Source: Kineosporiaceae bacterium (GTDB lineage Bacteria > Actinomycetota > Actinomycetes > Actinomycetales > Kineosporiaceae). From it: 64,000 nt of DNA. The notes below the pieces were generated by a model. The model saw only the letters and a list, made by a program, of their open reading frames with translations. It made no database searches and was not told the DNA's origin. This document shows, piece after piece, positions 1-14,903 of the stretch. Position 1 is the first letter of the stretch, and the number at the start of each line of letters is the position of its first letter. Position numbers and translations under genes: made by a program. The stretch is taken from positions 28,265-92,264 of the forward strand of contig JAEUJN010000106.1 in NCBI GenBank assembly GCA_016794595.1, read 5' to 3'.

Positions 1-9
1 GCAACGCGG

Positions 10-663
10 TCACCGGATCGTCCGGTCAGCCGTGCCGGTCGGGCCGGCCGGGGAGGGCTGGGCGGGCGCAGGGGTCACCAGCGGCCGGGTCACGCTGGCA
101 GCACTGATCGGACGCCGGGCAGCCCCCCGGTAGGCGTGGCCCAGGTTCTCGGCCGCGATCTTCTCCTGGAGCTTGACGATGCCCTGCAGCAGCGCCTCCG
201 GGCGTGGAGGGCAGCCGGGGACGTAGACGTCCACCGGGATGATCTGGTCGACGCCCTTGGTGACGCAGTAGGAGTCCCAGTACGGGCCACCGGAGTTCGA
301 GCAGGCCCCGAAACTGATCACGTACTTCGGCTCGGCCATCTGCTGGTAGAGCCGCCGCACGGCCGGCGCCATCTTGTCGGTGACCGTCCCGCTGATCACC
401 ATCAGGTCGGCCTGCCGCGGGCCGTGCGCGAACGGGATCACCCCGAGCCGGATGAAGTCGTGCCGGGCCATGCTGCCGGCGATGAACTCGATCGCGCAGC
501 AGGCCAGGCCGAAGTTGAACACCCACAGGCTGTAGCGGCGTCCCCAGTTGAGCACCAGCCGCAGCGGGTGCGGGGCCACCGCCTGGAGTGCGCCGACCGT
601 GGGCATGCCGAGCATGGTCGACGAGGCTCGACCCGGCGCGGGCGAGGAGGTCACGGCGTCCAT
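10..663 (-). CDS. nuoB: NADH-quinone oxidoreductase subunit B, second copy (NuoB2)
   Basis: This 217-residue protein is the subunit of complex I that carries the N2 [4Fe-4S] cluster, at the junction between the peripheral arm and the quinone site. The adjacent cysteines are seen in [10 protein letters not shown], with further cysteines in [10 protein letters not shown] and in VPGCPPRPE, so all four cluster ligands are present. I start it at the ATG at 663. The open frame continues far upstream, but that part is antisense to or overlapping nuoA2 and is not conserved. It overlaps the end of nuoA2 by 13 bases, so the two are probably translated together. The tail after residue 180 is rich in Ala and Pro and differs from the full-operon NuoB at 47726-48280. 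Later genes of this set would lie left of the window. Confidence 0.9.
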   Translation of the reverse strand: MDAVTSSPAPGRASSTMLGMPTVGALQAVAPHPLRLVLNWGRRYSLWVFNFGLACCAIEFIAGSMARHDFIRLGVIPFAHGPRQADLMVISGTVTDKMAPAVRRLYQQMAEPKYVISFGACSNSGGPYWDSYCVTKGVDQIIPVDVYVPGCPPRPEALLQGIVKLQEKIAAENLGHAYRGAARRPISAASVTRPLVTPAPAQPSPAGPTGTADRTIR

Positions 664-1010
664 CGCAGTGCCCCCCGGCGCCAGGCGTGCAGCAGGCCGA
701 CGGCGAGGATCCCCAGGAAGATGCCCATCTCGATCACGCCGACCCAGCCGAGCTCGGCCAGCACCACCGCCCACGGGAACAGGTACACCGCGTCCACGGC
801 GAACACCACGTAGAGGAACGCGTAGAGGTAGTACCGCACCTGGGTCTGCGACCAGCCACGGCCGACCGGGTCGACCCCGCTCTCGTAGGTGGTCAGCTTC
901 TCGGGGTTGGGCGCCGACGGACGCAGCAGCCGGTTGGCCAGCATGCCGAGGGTGAAGAACAGCACTCCGCCGGCCGCGACGGCCCCGACCACGACCCACG
1001 AGGCGGACAT
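651..1010 (-). CDS. nuoA: NADH-quinone oxidoreductase subunit A, second copy (NuoA2)
   Basis: This 119-residue membrane subunit of complex I has three hydrophobic segments. It carries the conserved loop [11 protein letters not shown] followed by [25 protein letters not shown], the NuoA signature. I chose the ATG at 1010 rather than an upstream in-frame start because the protein then begins directly at the first membrane helix, as in other NuoA proteins. It is the first gene of a short minus-strand pair, nuoA2-nuoB2, separate from the 14-gene operon further right. Sets lacking nuoE, F and G exist in other actinobacteria and are thought to accept electrons from ferredoxin. Whether that holds here depends on the sequence left of the window. 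Confidence 0.88.
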   Translation of the reverse strand: MSASWVVVGAVAAGGVLFFTLGMLANRLLRPSAPNPEKLTTYESGVDPVGRGWSQTQVRYYLYAFLYVVFAVDAVYLFPWAVVLAELGWVGVIEMGIFLGILAVGLLHAWRRGALRWTP

Positions 1011-1128
1011 GACACGACTGTAGTGCACGCCGTCGGCCGCGCGGCGTCCAGGCAACGATCAGGACACGGGACGCCGGTGGCCTCCGAGGTGGCCGGTAGC
1101 CTGCCCGGGTCAGCCGTTTCACGTCCCC

Positions 1129-1135
1129 GGAGGGG
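1129..1135 (+). promoter_or_regulatory. Ribosome binding site of the amino-acid binding protein gene
   Basis: GGAGGGG lies six bases before the ATG at 1142. It supports that start for the solute-binding protein. Confidence 0.6.
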
Positions 1136-1141
1136 CCCGTC

Positions 1142-2011
1142 ATGCGCACCACCCGCTCCCTGCTCGTCCTGCTGGCCGGCCTCACCCTGACCGCCACCGC
1201 GTGTGCCCCGGCCGATTCGGGCTCGACGTCGACCGGCTCGGGGTCGGCGAGTGCCGACGCCTGCGCCAAGGACGCCCTGAAGCTCGAGACCGCGGGCACG
1301 CTGACGATCGGCACCGACAAGCCCGCCTACACGCCGTGGTTCGTCGACGACACCCCGAGCAACGGCAAGGGCTTCGAGTCGGCGGTGGCCTACGCCATCG
1401 CCGAGAAGCTGGGTTTTGCCGCCTCCGAGGTGACCTGGACCGTGGTCAAGTTCGACTCGCTGTTCTCGCCCAAGCCCACCACCTTCGACTTCGACATCAA
1501 CCAGATCTCGATCACCGACGAGCGCGCCAAGGTGGTCGACTTCTCCTCCGGGTACTACGACGTCGCCCAGGCGGTGGTGGCCACCAAGACCAGCCCGATC
1601 GCCGGGGCCACCTCGCTGGCCGACCTGGCCAAGGGCCGGCTCGGCGCGGCGGTGGGCACCACCAGCTACGACGCGATCCTCAACCAGATCAAGCCGACCA
1701 CGAAGCCCTCCGCCTTCCCGGACAACGACAAGGCGAAGCTGGCGCTGTCCAACGGCCAGATCGACGGCCTGGTCGTCGACCTGCCCACCGCCCTGTACCT
1801 GGCCGGGGTCGAGATCGAGGGCGGCGTCGTGGTCGGGCAGGTCCCCAACGCCGGCGGTGGCGGCGAGCAGTTCGGCCTGCTGTTGGAGAAGGACAGCCCG
1901 CTGACCGGGTGCGTCACCCAGGCGGTCGACGCGCTGCGCGCCGACGGCACCCTGAAGAAGCTGGAGACCCAGTGGCTGACCACCAGCGACGGCGCCAAGG
2001 TGCTGTCCTGA
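1142..2011 (+). CDS. ABC transporter substrate-binding protein, family 3 (polar amino acid type)
   Basis: This 289-residue lipoprotein is the extracellular binding component of an amino-acid importer. Residues 1-21 form a signal peptide ending in a lipobox-like TATAC, so the mature protein should be lipid-anchored at Cys21. The family 3 fold is visible: [14 protein letters not shown] at the start of lobe 1, [17 protein letters not shown], the [14 protein letters not shown] segment that lines the ligand site, and [11 protein letters not shown] in lobe 2. It is followed immediately by a family permease and ATPase, so the three form one uptake operon. The exact amino acid cannot be read from sequence. 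A strong Shine-Dalgarno sequence precedes the ATG. Confidence 0.88.
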   Translation: MRTTRSLLVLLAGLTLTATACAPADSGSTSTGSGSASADACAKDALKLETAGTLTIGTDKPAYTPWFVDDTPSNGKGFESAVAYAIAEKLGFAASEVTWTVVKFDSLFSPKPTTFDFDINQISITDERAKVVDFSSGYYDVAQAVVATKTSPIAGATSLADLAKGRLGAAVGTTSYDAILNQIKPTTKPSAFPDNDKAKLALSNGQIDGLVVDLPTALYLAGVEIEGGVVVGQVPNAGGGGEQFGLLLEKDSPLTGCVTQAVDALRADGTLKKLETQWLTTSDGAKVLS

Positions 2012-2886
2012 CCCCTGGGACGACAGAAGTCCACGACGGGCAGGCGTGGACGCCGTCCGGCGTCGAGCAGGCCCGCCGGGCCTTCCGGCGCCGGCAGCAG
2101 CGGCGGTCCTGGCTGATCGCCGCCGCGAGCACCATGGCGCTCGGCGTGGCGGCGGTGCTCGCGATCACCTCTGCCCCGGGGTGGCCCCGGGTCCAGCGCA
2201 GCTTCTTCGACCCGGCCACCGCCTGGCGAGCCCTGCCGGACGTCGCGACCGGCCTGTGGCTCAACGTGCGCCTGTTCCTGATCTGCGGGGCGTGCATCGT
2301 CGTGCTCGGCCTGGTGATCGCCGTCCTGCGCACCCTGCGGGGCCCGGTGCTGTGGCCGCTGCGGGCCCTGGCCACGGTGTACGTCGACCTGTTCCGCGGG
2401 CTGCCGCTGATCCTGGTGCTGCTGCTGATCGGCTTCGGCGTGCCCGGGTTGCGGCTGAGTGGCGTGACCAACTCGGTGGTGATCCTCGGCGGGGCGGCGC
2501 TGGTGCTGTCCTACTCGGCCTATGTCGCCGAGGTGTTCCGGGCGGGCATCGAGTCGATCCACCCCAGCCAGAGGGCCGCCGCCCGGGCCCTCGGGCTGAG
2601 CGGGGCGCAGACCATGCGGCACGTGGTGCTGCCGCAGGCGGTGCGGCGCGTCGTCCCCCCGCTGCTGAACGACTTCGTCAGCCTGCAGAAGGACTCCGGC
2701 CTGGTCTCGATCCTCGGCGCCGCCGACGCCATCCAGAGCGCCCAGATCATCACCGCCAGGACGTTCAACTTCACCCCGTACGTGGTGGCCGGGCTGCTGT
2801 TCGTCGCGCTGACCGTGCCGATGGCCCGGCTGACCGATGCGGTCTCGCGCCGGTACGGGTACCTGCCGGGGGGAGGTCTGCTGTGA
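2008..2886 (+). CDS. Amino-acid ABC transporter permease (HisM/GlnP type)
   Basis: The membrane component of the amino-acid importer has about 292 residues. It carries the family pattern YVDLFRGLPLILVLLLIGFG and the ATPase-coupling EAA loop, seen as AAARALGLSGAQTMRHVVLPQAVRRVVPP. A charged N-terminal stretch (GVEQARRAFRRRQQRR) precedes the first helix, as in related actinobacterial permeases. The start is uncertain: no ATG, GTG or TTG occurs in frame before the helix-internal ATG at 2134. I therefore give the CTG at 2008, which overlaps the stop of the upstream gene and would couple translation. The 3' end overlaps the GTG of the ATPase gene. Confidence 0.85.
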   Translation: MTPGTTEVHDGQAWTPSGVEQARRAFRRRQQRRSWLIAAASTMALGVAAVLAITSAPGWPRVQRSFFDPATAWRALPDVATGLWLNVRLFLICGACIVVLGLVIAVLRTLRGPVLWPLRALATVYVDLFRGLPLILVLLLIGFGVPGLRLSGVTNSVVILGGAALVLSYSAYVAEVFRAGIESIHPSQRAAARALGLSGAQTMRHVVLPQAVRRVVPPLLNDFVSLQKDSGLVSILGAADAIQSAQIITARTFNFTPYVVAGLLFVALTVPMARLTDAVSRRYGYLPGGGLL

Positions 2887-3698
2887 GCGGCACCGGGGAG
2901 GCGACAAGCCCGGCGACGGGATCGGCGAGAGGGCCGGCGACAGGGCCGGTGGAGCACCCGTTGCTGCGGGTCCGCGGCCTGCGCAAGGTCTACGGCCCCG
3001 CCGTCGTCCTGGACCGGCTCGACCTGGACGTCGCGGCGCACGAGGTCGTCGTCCTGATCGGCGCCTCGGGCTCGGGCAAGTCGACCCTGTTGCGCTGCGT
3101 GGACCTGCTCGAGGTGGTCGACGACGGGGTGATCGAGCTGGAGGGTCGTGACATCACCGACCCGCAGGTGGACGCCGACGCCGTCAGGGCGCGCATGGGC
3201 ATCGTCTTCCAGTCGTTCAACCTCTTCCCGCACCTGAGCGTGCTGGACAACGTGACCCTGGCCCCGCGCACGGTGCACCGCATCGCCCGAGCGGAGGCCG
3301 AGGCCCGCGCGCTGGCGATGCTGGAGCGCGTGGGCCTGGCGGACAAGGCCTCCGCCCACCCCGACGAGCTGTCCGGCGGGCAGGCCCAGCGGGTCGCCAT
3401 CGCCCGCTCGCTGGTCAACGACCCGGTGCTGATGCTGTTCGACGAGGTGACCTCGGCGCTGGATCCCGAACTCGTCGGCGAGGTGCTCACCCTGATCAGC
3501 GAGCTGAAGGCCGAGGGGATGACCATGATCGTGGCCACCCACGAGATGGGCTTCGCCCGCGAGGTGGCCGATCGGGTCTGCTTCCTGCACGCCGGCCGGG
3601 TGCACGAGCAGGGGCCGCCGGATCAGGTCATGGGCGAACCGCAGCAGGAGCGGACCCGGCAGTTCCTGCGGCGGATCGTCCAGGCGCACCGCTGGTGA
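2883..3698 (+). CDS. Amino-acid ABC transporter ATP-binding protein
   Basis: This 271-residue ATPase powers the importer encoded by the two preceding genes. All nucleotide-binding motifs are present: Walker A GASGSGKST, Q-loop in VFQSFNLFPHLSVLDN, signature LSGGQAQRVAIARSL, Walker B LMLFDEVTSALDPE and the switch histidine in VATHEMGFARE. The order and spacing match the GlnQ/HisP group. A Thr/Gly/Pro-rich leader of about 25 residues precedes the domain. Its GTG start at 2883 overlaps the permease stop by three bases, which indicates translational coupling. It is the last gene of the operon, with a 150-base gap to korA. Confidence 0.92.
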   Translation: MSGTGEATSPATGSARGPATGPVEHPLLRVRGLRKVYGPAVVLDRLDLDVAAHEVVVLIGASGSGKSTLLRCVDLLEVVDDGVIELEGRDITDPQVDADAVRARMGIVFQSFNLFPHLSVLDNVTLAPRTVHRIARAEAEARALAMLERVGLADKASAHPDELSGGQAQRVAIARSLVNDPVLMLFDEVTSALDPELVGEVLTLISELKAEGMTMIVATHEMGFAREVADRVCFLHAGRVHEQGPPDQVMGEPQQERTRQFLRRIVQAHRW

Positions 3699-3778
3699 GG
3701 GCTGCCGGACGCAGGCATGCCGGTGCGGCGGTGGGGAACATCCCATCGCGTGACGAAATCAACGCACGGATCCCGGCG

Positions 3779-3810
3779 TTGCCACGTTCCATGGAGAGGG
3801 CACCTACGAT
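3779..3810 (+). promoter_or_regulatory. Possible korA promoter
   Basis: TACGAT at 3805-3810 fits the actinobacterial -10 pattern TAnnnT. TTGCCA at 3779-3784 could be a -35 element, although the 20-base spacing is longer than usual. Transcription from here would give a leader of about 35 bases before the korA ATG at 3853. Confidence 0.25.
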
Positions 3811-3852
3811 CGTGTCCGTCTCCGCCCAGGACCAGACAGGACGCCACGTCAG

Positions 3853-5715
3853 ATGACCAAGACCACCGAGCGCATCCCCCGGGTGATCATTCGTTTCGCC
3901 GGCGACTCCGGCGACGGGATGCAGCTGACGGGTGACCGGTTCACCGCCGAGACCGCGGCCCTGGGCAACGACCTGGCCACCCTGCCGAACTTCCCGGCCG
4001 AGATCCGGGCCCCTCAGGGCACCCTGCCCGGGGTCTCCAGCTTCCAGCTCCACTTCGCCGACCACGACGTGCTCACCCCCGGCGACGCCCCCGACGTCCT
4101 GGTGGCGATGAACCCGGCGGCCCTGCAGTCCAACCTGCGCGACCTGCACCGCGGCGCGACGATCATCGCCAACTCCGACGACTTCACCACGCGCAACCTG
4201 ACCAAGGTCGGCTACGCCGCCAACCCGCTGGACGACGGCAGCCTGGACTCCTTCCAGGTGCACGCCCTGCCGCTGACCTCGATGACCGTCGCCGCGCTGG
4301 AGCCCTTCGCCCTGACCCGCAAGGACGCCGAGCGCGCCAAGAACATGTTCGCGCTCGGCCTGCTGAGCTGGCTCTACAACCGGCCCACCGAGGGCACCGA
4401 ACGCTTCCTGACGGCCAAGTTCTCCGCGACCCCGGAGCTGCTCGCGGCCAACCTCGCCGCCTTCCGGGCCGGCTGGGCGTTCGGTGAGACCACCGAGGTG
4501 TTCGCGATCTCCTACGAGGTCGGGCCCGCGCCGGCGCAGACCGGCCGCTACCGCAACATCACCGGCAACACCGCGCTGGCCCACGGGCTGGCGGTGGCTG
4601 CCCACCGGGCCGAGTTGCCCCTGGTGCTCGGCTCGTACCCGATCACCCCGGCGTCGGACATCCTGCACACCCTGGCCAAGCTGAAGCGATTCGGCGTGAC
4701 CACCATCCAGGCCGAGGACGAGATCGCCGGGGTGGGGGCCGCTCTGGGGGCGGCCTACGGCGGCGCGGTGGGCGTGACCACGACGTCCGGACCGGGCCTG
4801 GCGCTGAAGAGCGAGACCATCGGGCTGGCGGTCTCCCTCGAACTGCCGCTGATCGTGGTGGACGTCCAGCGCGGGGGCCCGTCGACCGGATTGCCGACCA
4901 AGACCGAGCAGGCCGACCTGCTGCAGGCCATGTTCGGCCGTAACGGCGAGGCGCCCCTGCCGGTGATCGCCCCCCGCTCCCCCGCGGACTGCTTCGACGC
5001 CGCGATCGAGGCGGTGCGGATCGCGACCACCTACCGCACCCCGGTGGTGCTGCTCTCGGACGGCTATCTGGCCAACGGGTCCGAGCCCTGGCTGATCCCG
5101 CCGGTGGCCTCGCTGCCGGACCTGCGGGTGGAGTTCGCCACCGCCCCCAACGCCCAGGACAGCACCGGGACCCCGGTGTTCCGCCCCTACGACCGCGACC
5201 CGGACACCCTGGCCCGGCCGTGGGTGCGTCCGGGAACACCCGGGCTGGCCCACCGGATCGGCGGGATCGAGAAGGCCGACGGCACCGGTGAGATCTCCTA
5301 CGACCCGGACAACCACGACCTGATGACCCGGCTGCGCCAGGCCAAGGTGGACGGCATCGCGGTGCCCCCGCTCGAGGTCGACGACCCGGACGGCGCCGCC
5401 GAGGTGCTGGTGGTCGGCTGGGGGTCGACCTACGGCCCGATCTCGGCCGGGGCCCGGCTGGCGCGCGAGAGCGGGGTCAGCGTGGCCACCGCGCACCTGC
5501 GGCACCTGAACCCGTTCCCGGCCAACACCGGTGACGTCCTGCGGCGCCATCGGCGGGTCCTGGTGCCGGAGATGAACCTGGGCCAGCTCGCCCTGTTGCT
5601 GCGGGCCCGCTACCTGGTCGACGCCGTGGGGTACAACCGGGTGCGCGGGCTGCCGTTCACCTCGGCGGAGATCGCCGACGCCATCGTCAAGATCGCCCAG
5701 GAGGGCGCGCTGTGA
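3853..5715 (+). CDS. korA: 2-oxoacid:ferredoxin oxidoreductase, alpha subunit (gamma-alpha fusion)
   Basis: This 620-residue subunit belongs to the KorAB enzyme that oxidatively decarboxylates 2-oxoglutarate (or a related 2-oxoacid) to the CoA thioester while reducing ferredoxin. The N-terminal 200 residues form the gamma-type domain, opening with RVIIRFAGDSGDGMQLTG. The rest is the alpha domain, with ALAHGLAVAAHRAELPLVLGSYPITPASDILH and QAEDEIAGVGAALGAAYGG. This fused arrangement is normal for the two-subunit enzymes of actinobacteria. It shares a GTGA overlap with korB. The neighbouring nuoA2B2 pair may encode part of a ferredoxin-using complex I, which would give the reduced ferredoxin an outlet. 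Confidence 0.93.
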   Translation: MTKTTERIPRVIIRFAGDSGDGMQLTGDRFTAETAALGNDLATLPNFPAEIRAPQGTLPGVSSFQLHFADHDVLTPGDAPDVLVAMNPAALQSNLRDLHRGATIIANSDDFTTRNLTKVGYAANPLDDGSLDSFQVHALPLTSMTVAALEPFALTRKDAERAKNMFALGLLSWLYNRPTEGTERFLTAKFSATPELLAANLAAFRAGWAFGETTEVFAISYEVGPAPAQTGRYRNITGNTALAHGLAVAAHRAELPLVLGSYPITPASDILHTLAKLKRFGVTTIQAEDEIAGVGAALGAAYGGAVGVTTTSGPGLALKSETIGLAVSLELPLIVVDVQRGGPSTGLPTKTEQADLLQAMFGRNGEAPLPVIAPRSPADCFDAAIEAVRIATTYRTPVVLLSDGYLANGSEPWLIPPVASLPDLRVEFATAPNAQDSTGTPVFRPYDRDPDTLARPWVRPGTPGLAHRIGGIEKADGTGEISYDPDNHDLMTRLRQAKVDGIAVPPLEVDDPDGAAEVLVVGWGSTYGPISAGARLARESGVSVATAHLRHLNPFPANTGDVLRRHRRVLVPEMNLGQLALLLRARYLVDAVGYNRVRGLPFTSAEIADAIVKIAQEGAL

Positions 5716-6866
5716 GCATCGAGACCGGCCAGGGCAGCCCGCTGGGGCTGCCGGTCCTGCGTTCCGGACTGGACGGCGTCCCCCGCCGCACGGCCGCCGG
5801 GACCGCGGCCGCGCCGTCCACGCAGGACCCGCCCGCCCGGCTCACCAAGAAGGACTTCACCTCCGACTCCGAGGTGCGCTGGTGCCCCGGGTGCGGGGAC
5901 TACGCGATCCTGGCCGCGGTGCAGTCGTTCCTGCCCGAGCTGGACATCGCCCGGGAGAACATCGTCTGCGTCAGCGGGATCGGCTGCTCCTCACGATTCC
6001 CCTACTACCTCGACACCTACGGCATGCACTCGATCCACGGCCGGGCCCCGGCGATCGCGACCGGGTTGGCGGTCTCGCGCCCGGACCTGTCGGTCTGGGT
6101 GGTCACCGGTGACGGCGATGCGCTGTCCATCGGGGGCAACCACCTGATCCACGCCATGCGCCGCAACGTCAACCTGACCATCCTGCTGTTCAACAACCGG
6201 ATCTACGGGCTGACCAAGGGTCAGTACTCCCCCACCTCCCCGCCCGGCCTGGTCACCAAGTCCACCCCCGCCGGCTCGCTCGACACCCCCTTCAACCCGG
6301 TCTCCCTGGCGCTCGGCGCCGAGGCCACGTTCGTGGCGCGCACCCTGGACTCCGACCGCAAACACCTGACCTCGGTGCTCCGCGAGGCGGTGCAGCACCG
6401 GGGCACCTCGCTGGTCGAGATCTACCAGAACTGCCCGATCTTCAACGACGGTGCCTTCGACGTCCTGAAGGACGCCACCCAGTCCCAGGCCCGCCTGATC
6501 CGGCTCGAGCACGGCCGGCCGATCCGGTTCGGCCCGCCGGCCCCCGACGGCCTCGGCTCACGGGGCGTCGTCCGGGGGTCGCAGTGCGGCCTGGAGGTCG
6601 TGGACGTCGCCGAGGTCCCGGCGGACTCGCTGCTGGTGCACGACGCGCACGCCGCCGACCCCTCGGTGGCCTTCGCCCTCTCGCGGCTGGACGAGGAGAC
6701 CCTGAGCCACGTGCCGGTCGGGGTCTTCCGCTCGGTGCAGCGCCCGACCTATGACGACGCCGTGCGGGAGCAGGTCGACGAGGCGGTGGCAGCGAGCGGT
6801 GGCCCGGCCACCGACCAGGACTGGTATGCCCTGCTCGCCGGCCGGGACACCTGGACCGTCGACTGA
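5712..6866 (+). CDS. korB: 2-oxoacid:ferredoxin oxidoreductase, beta subunit
   Basis: The 384-residue catalytic subunit binds thiamine diphosphate and one [4Fe-4S] cluster. Cysteines are seen in WCPGCGDYAI and in GIGCSSRFPYY. The thiamine diphosphate/Mg motif is GDGDALSIGGNH, followed by NNRIYGLTKGQYSPTS, a hallmark of this family. An extra N-terminal stretch of about 45 residues, rich in Gly, Ala and Pro, precedes the conserved region. Its GTG start overlaps the korA stop. It converges on the alpha-oxoamine synthase gene with only 16 bases between the stops, where a small hairpin is visible. 2-Oxoglutarate is the likely substrate by family, but it is not proven by sequence. Confidence 0.93.
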   Translation: MSIETGQGSPLGLPVLRSGLDGVPRRTAAGTAAAPSTQDPPARLTKKDFTSDSEVRWCPGCGDYAILAAVQSFLPELDIARENIVCVSGIGCSSRFPYYLDTYGMHSIHGRAPAIATGLAVSRPDLSVWVVTGDGDALSIGGNHLIHAMRRNVNLTILLFNNRIYGLTKGQYSPTSPPGLVTKSTPAGSLDTPFNPVSLALGAEATFVARTLDSDRKHLTSVLREAVQHRGTSLVEIYQNCPIFNDGAFDVLKDATQSQARLIRLEHGRPIRFGPPAPDGLGSRGVVRGSQCGLEVVDVAEVPADSLLVHDAHAADPSVAFALSRLDEETLSHVPVGVFRSVQRPTYDDAVREQVDEAVAASGGPATDQDWYALLAGRDTWTVD

Positions 6867-6880
6867 GCCGGAGCCCGGCT
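6866..6880. terminator. Small hairpin between convergent korB and the oxoamine synthase gene
   Basis: A six-base stem (AGCCGG/CCGGCT) with a three-base loop spans the stop codon of korB. It fills almost all of the 16-base gap between two converging genes. There is no U-tract, as is common for actinobacterial terminators, so its role is an inference. Confidence 0.3.
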
Positions 6881-6882
6881 GC

Positions 6883-8279
6883 TCAGGCTCCCGGGAAGGC
6901 GCCGGCGTCCACCACGGCCAGCACCGCCACCAGGGTGGCGATCGCCTGGTCGAGTTGCTCGGTGGTGTGCTCGCTGGACAGGAAGAAGCGCAGCCGGGCC
7001 TCGCCGTCCGGAACCGCCGGGTAGAGGATCGGATTGGCGTTGACGCCCTGCGCCGCCAGGGCCACCGCGCAGGCCATCGCCCGGCGCGAGGATCCGAGCA
7101 TGATCGGGATGATGGGCGTGTCCTGCGACGGACCGGTGTCCAGCCCGGCCGCCCGGGCGGCGGTCAGGAAGTGCACGCTGTTGGCCCGCAACCGCGCCAG
7201 CCGCTCGGGTTCGGCGCGCACCAGCCGGATCGCCGTCAGCGCCGACGCCGCGGTGGCCGGGGTCAGGCCGGCGGCGTAGAGGCTCATCCCGGGCGCCGAC
7301 ATCCGGCAGGCCTGCACGAACTCATGGCTACCGGCGACGTACCCGCCGTGGCTGGCCAGCGCCTTGGACAGGGTGCCCATCCAGATGTCCACCGCATCGG
7401 GTGCCAGCCCGAAGTGCTCGCGCACCCCGAGCCCGGTGCGCCCCAGGACGGCGAACGAGTGCGCCTCGTCGACCATCACCAGCGCCTCGTGCCGCCGGCA
7501 GACCTCGATCAGGTCCGGCAGGGCGCCGATGTCCCCGTCCATGCTGTAGACCCCCTCGAGGATCACCAGCGCGGTGCCGAAGTGCGGGCGCACCCGGGAC
7601 AGCAGCACGTCCAGGGCCACCGGATCGTTGTGCGTGAACTGCATCCGGCGGCAGTGCGACCACAGGGTGCCGGCCACGATGCTGTTGTGCACCAACGCAT
7701 CACAGATCGCCACATCGCCCTCGCCGAGGACGAAGGAGATCACCGAGGCGTTGGTCAGGAAGCCGCTGCCGACCGTGGTGGCGTCCTGGACGCCCAGACT
7801 CTCGGCGATCGTGCGTTCCAGCTCGTCGTGCAGCCCGATGTTGCCCGAGACGATGCGGGTGGCCCCGCTGGTGGTGCCGTAGCGCTCGATCGCCTCGTGC
7901 GAGGCGGCGAGCATCGCCGGATGGTCGGCCAGGCCCAGGTAGTTGTAACTGGAGAAGTTGACCAGCTCCTGGCCGTCGAGGCTGATCGTCGCCCCGTTGA
8001 CCCCCTCGTGCGAGCGGTAGTACGGGCTGTGCAGGCCGACCTCCCCCACCCCGGCGGCCAGCGCGGCATCCCGATCGAGGGACTGGCGGACCTGGGGCAG
8101 ATCCTCCAGCCGCCGGATCCGGCGCAGTCCTGCCGAGGTCGGGACCACGGATCCGGCCAGGGATCCGGCCAGGGATCCGGCCGCCGCGCGACCCGGCGCC
8201 GCGGATCCCGGCGCCGCGTCGGCGGTACCGGTGGACAACCGGGCCATCAGGGCGGCGGCCCTGGCCCGCGCCTGCTCGC

Positions 8280-8283
<4 letters not shown>
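6883..8283 (-). CDS. Alpha-oxoamine synthase (PLP-dependent AONS/KBL/SPT family), polyketide off-loading enzyme
   Basis: Family members condense an amino acid with an acyl thioester, losing CO2 and giving an alpha-amino ketone. The 466-residue protein has the full fold: GTTSGATRIVSGNIGLHDELE near residues 136-155, VDEAH with the PLP-ring Asp272 and His275, and the Schiff-base Lys307 in GTLSKALASHGGYVAG. BioF and KBL are near 390-400 residues. Here about 80 extra N-terminal residues include a GSLA repeat encoded by three 12-bp copies. The ATG overlaps the stop of the PKS gene (ATGA), so the two proteins are made together. I infer that it releases the polyketide chain from the PKS carrier domain by condensation with an amino acid. 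Plain biotin synthesis is less likely because no other bio gene is near. Confidence 0.88.
8149..8183. repeat. 12-bp tandem repeat inside the oxoamine synthase gene
   Basis: GGATCCGGCCAG occurs twice in tandem and a third time with a changed end. It encodes the Gly-Ser-Leu-Ala repeats in the N-terminal extension, a likely flexible linker. Its length may vary between strains. Confidence 0.7.
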
Positions 8284-14726
<6,443 letters not shown>

Positions 14727-14782
14727 GTCTTCCACCCCTTGTCCCTGACGCTCGTCGGCGCGCCCGCACAGATCGCGGCAGC

Positions 14783-14802
14783 GCGCGGTGGATACACCGC
14801 GC
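14783..14802. repeat. Perfect 8-bp inverted repeat in the PKS leader
   Basis: GCGCGGTG, a four-base loop (gata) and CACCGCGC form a perfect hairpin about 60 bases before the PKS start. It could be an operator or an mRNA 5' stem. Nothing shows which. Confidence 0.45.
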
Positions 14803-14831
14803 AGCGGTGAGGGGTGGGGGCAGACGATTGA

Positions 14832-14847
14832 CGTGATCTGCATCACA
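14832..14847. promoter_or_regulatory. CRP-like palindrome upstream of the PKS gene
   Basis: CGTGATCTGCATCACA fits the mycobacterial/actinobacterial CRP pattern (C/T)GTGA-N6-TCAC(A/G) at every fixed position. The centre is about 113 bases before the PKS ATG, within the 177-base gap separating it from the upstream anti-sigma-like gene. Two related sites occur at 16630-16645 and 48942-48957. Confidence 0.55.
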
Positions 14848-14903
14848 TCTGGCCGCCGGCGCAGGCCGGTCGAACCGGGCTGGAACTCGGCGCGAACCGG
14901 GGT

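Noticed and set aside
1110..1125. GTTTCACG half-site before the amino-acid binding-protein gene considered as a CRP site
   Set aside because: Only one half of the palindrome is present.
664..1320. Upstream extension of the nuoB2 frame to 436 codons
   Set aside because: The extra part overlaps nuoA2 and the start of the amino-acid binding-protein gene and has no family similarity. The NuoB match begins near the ATG at 663.
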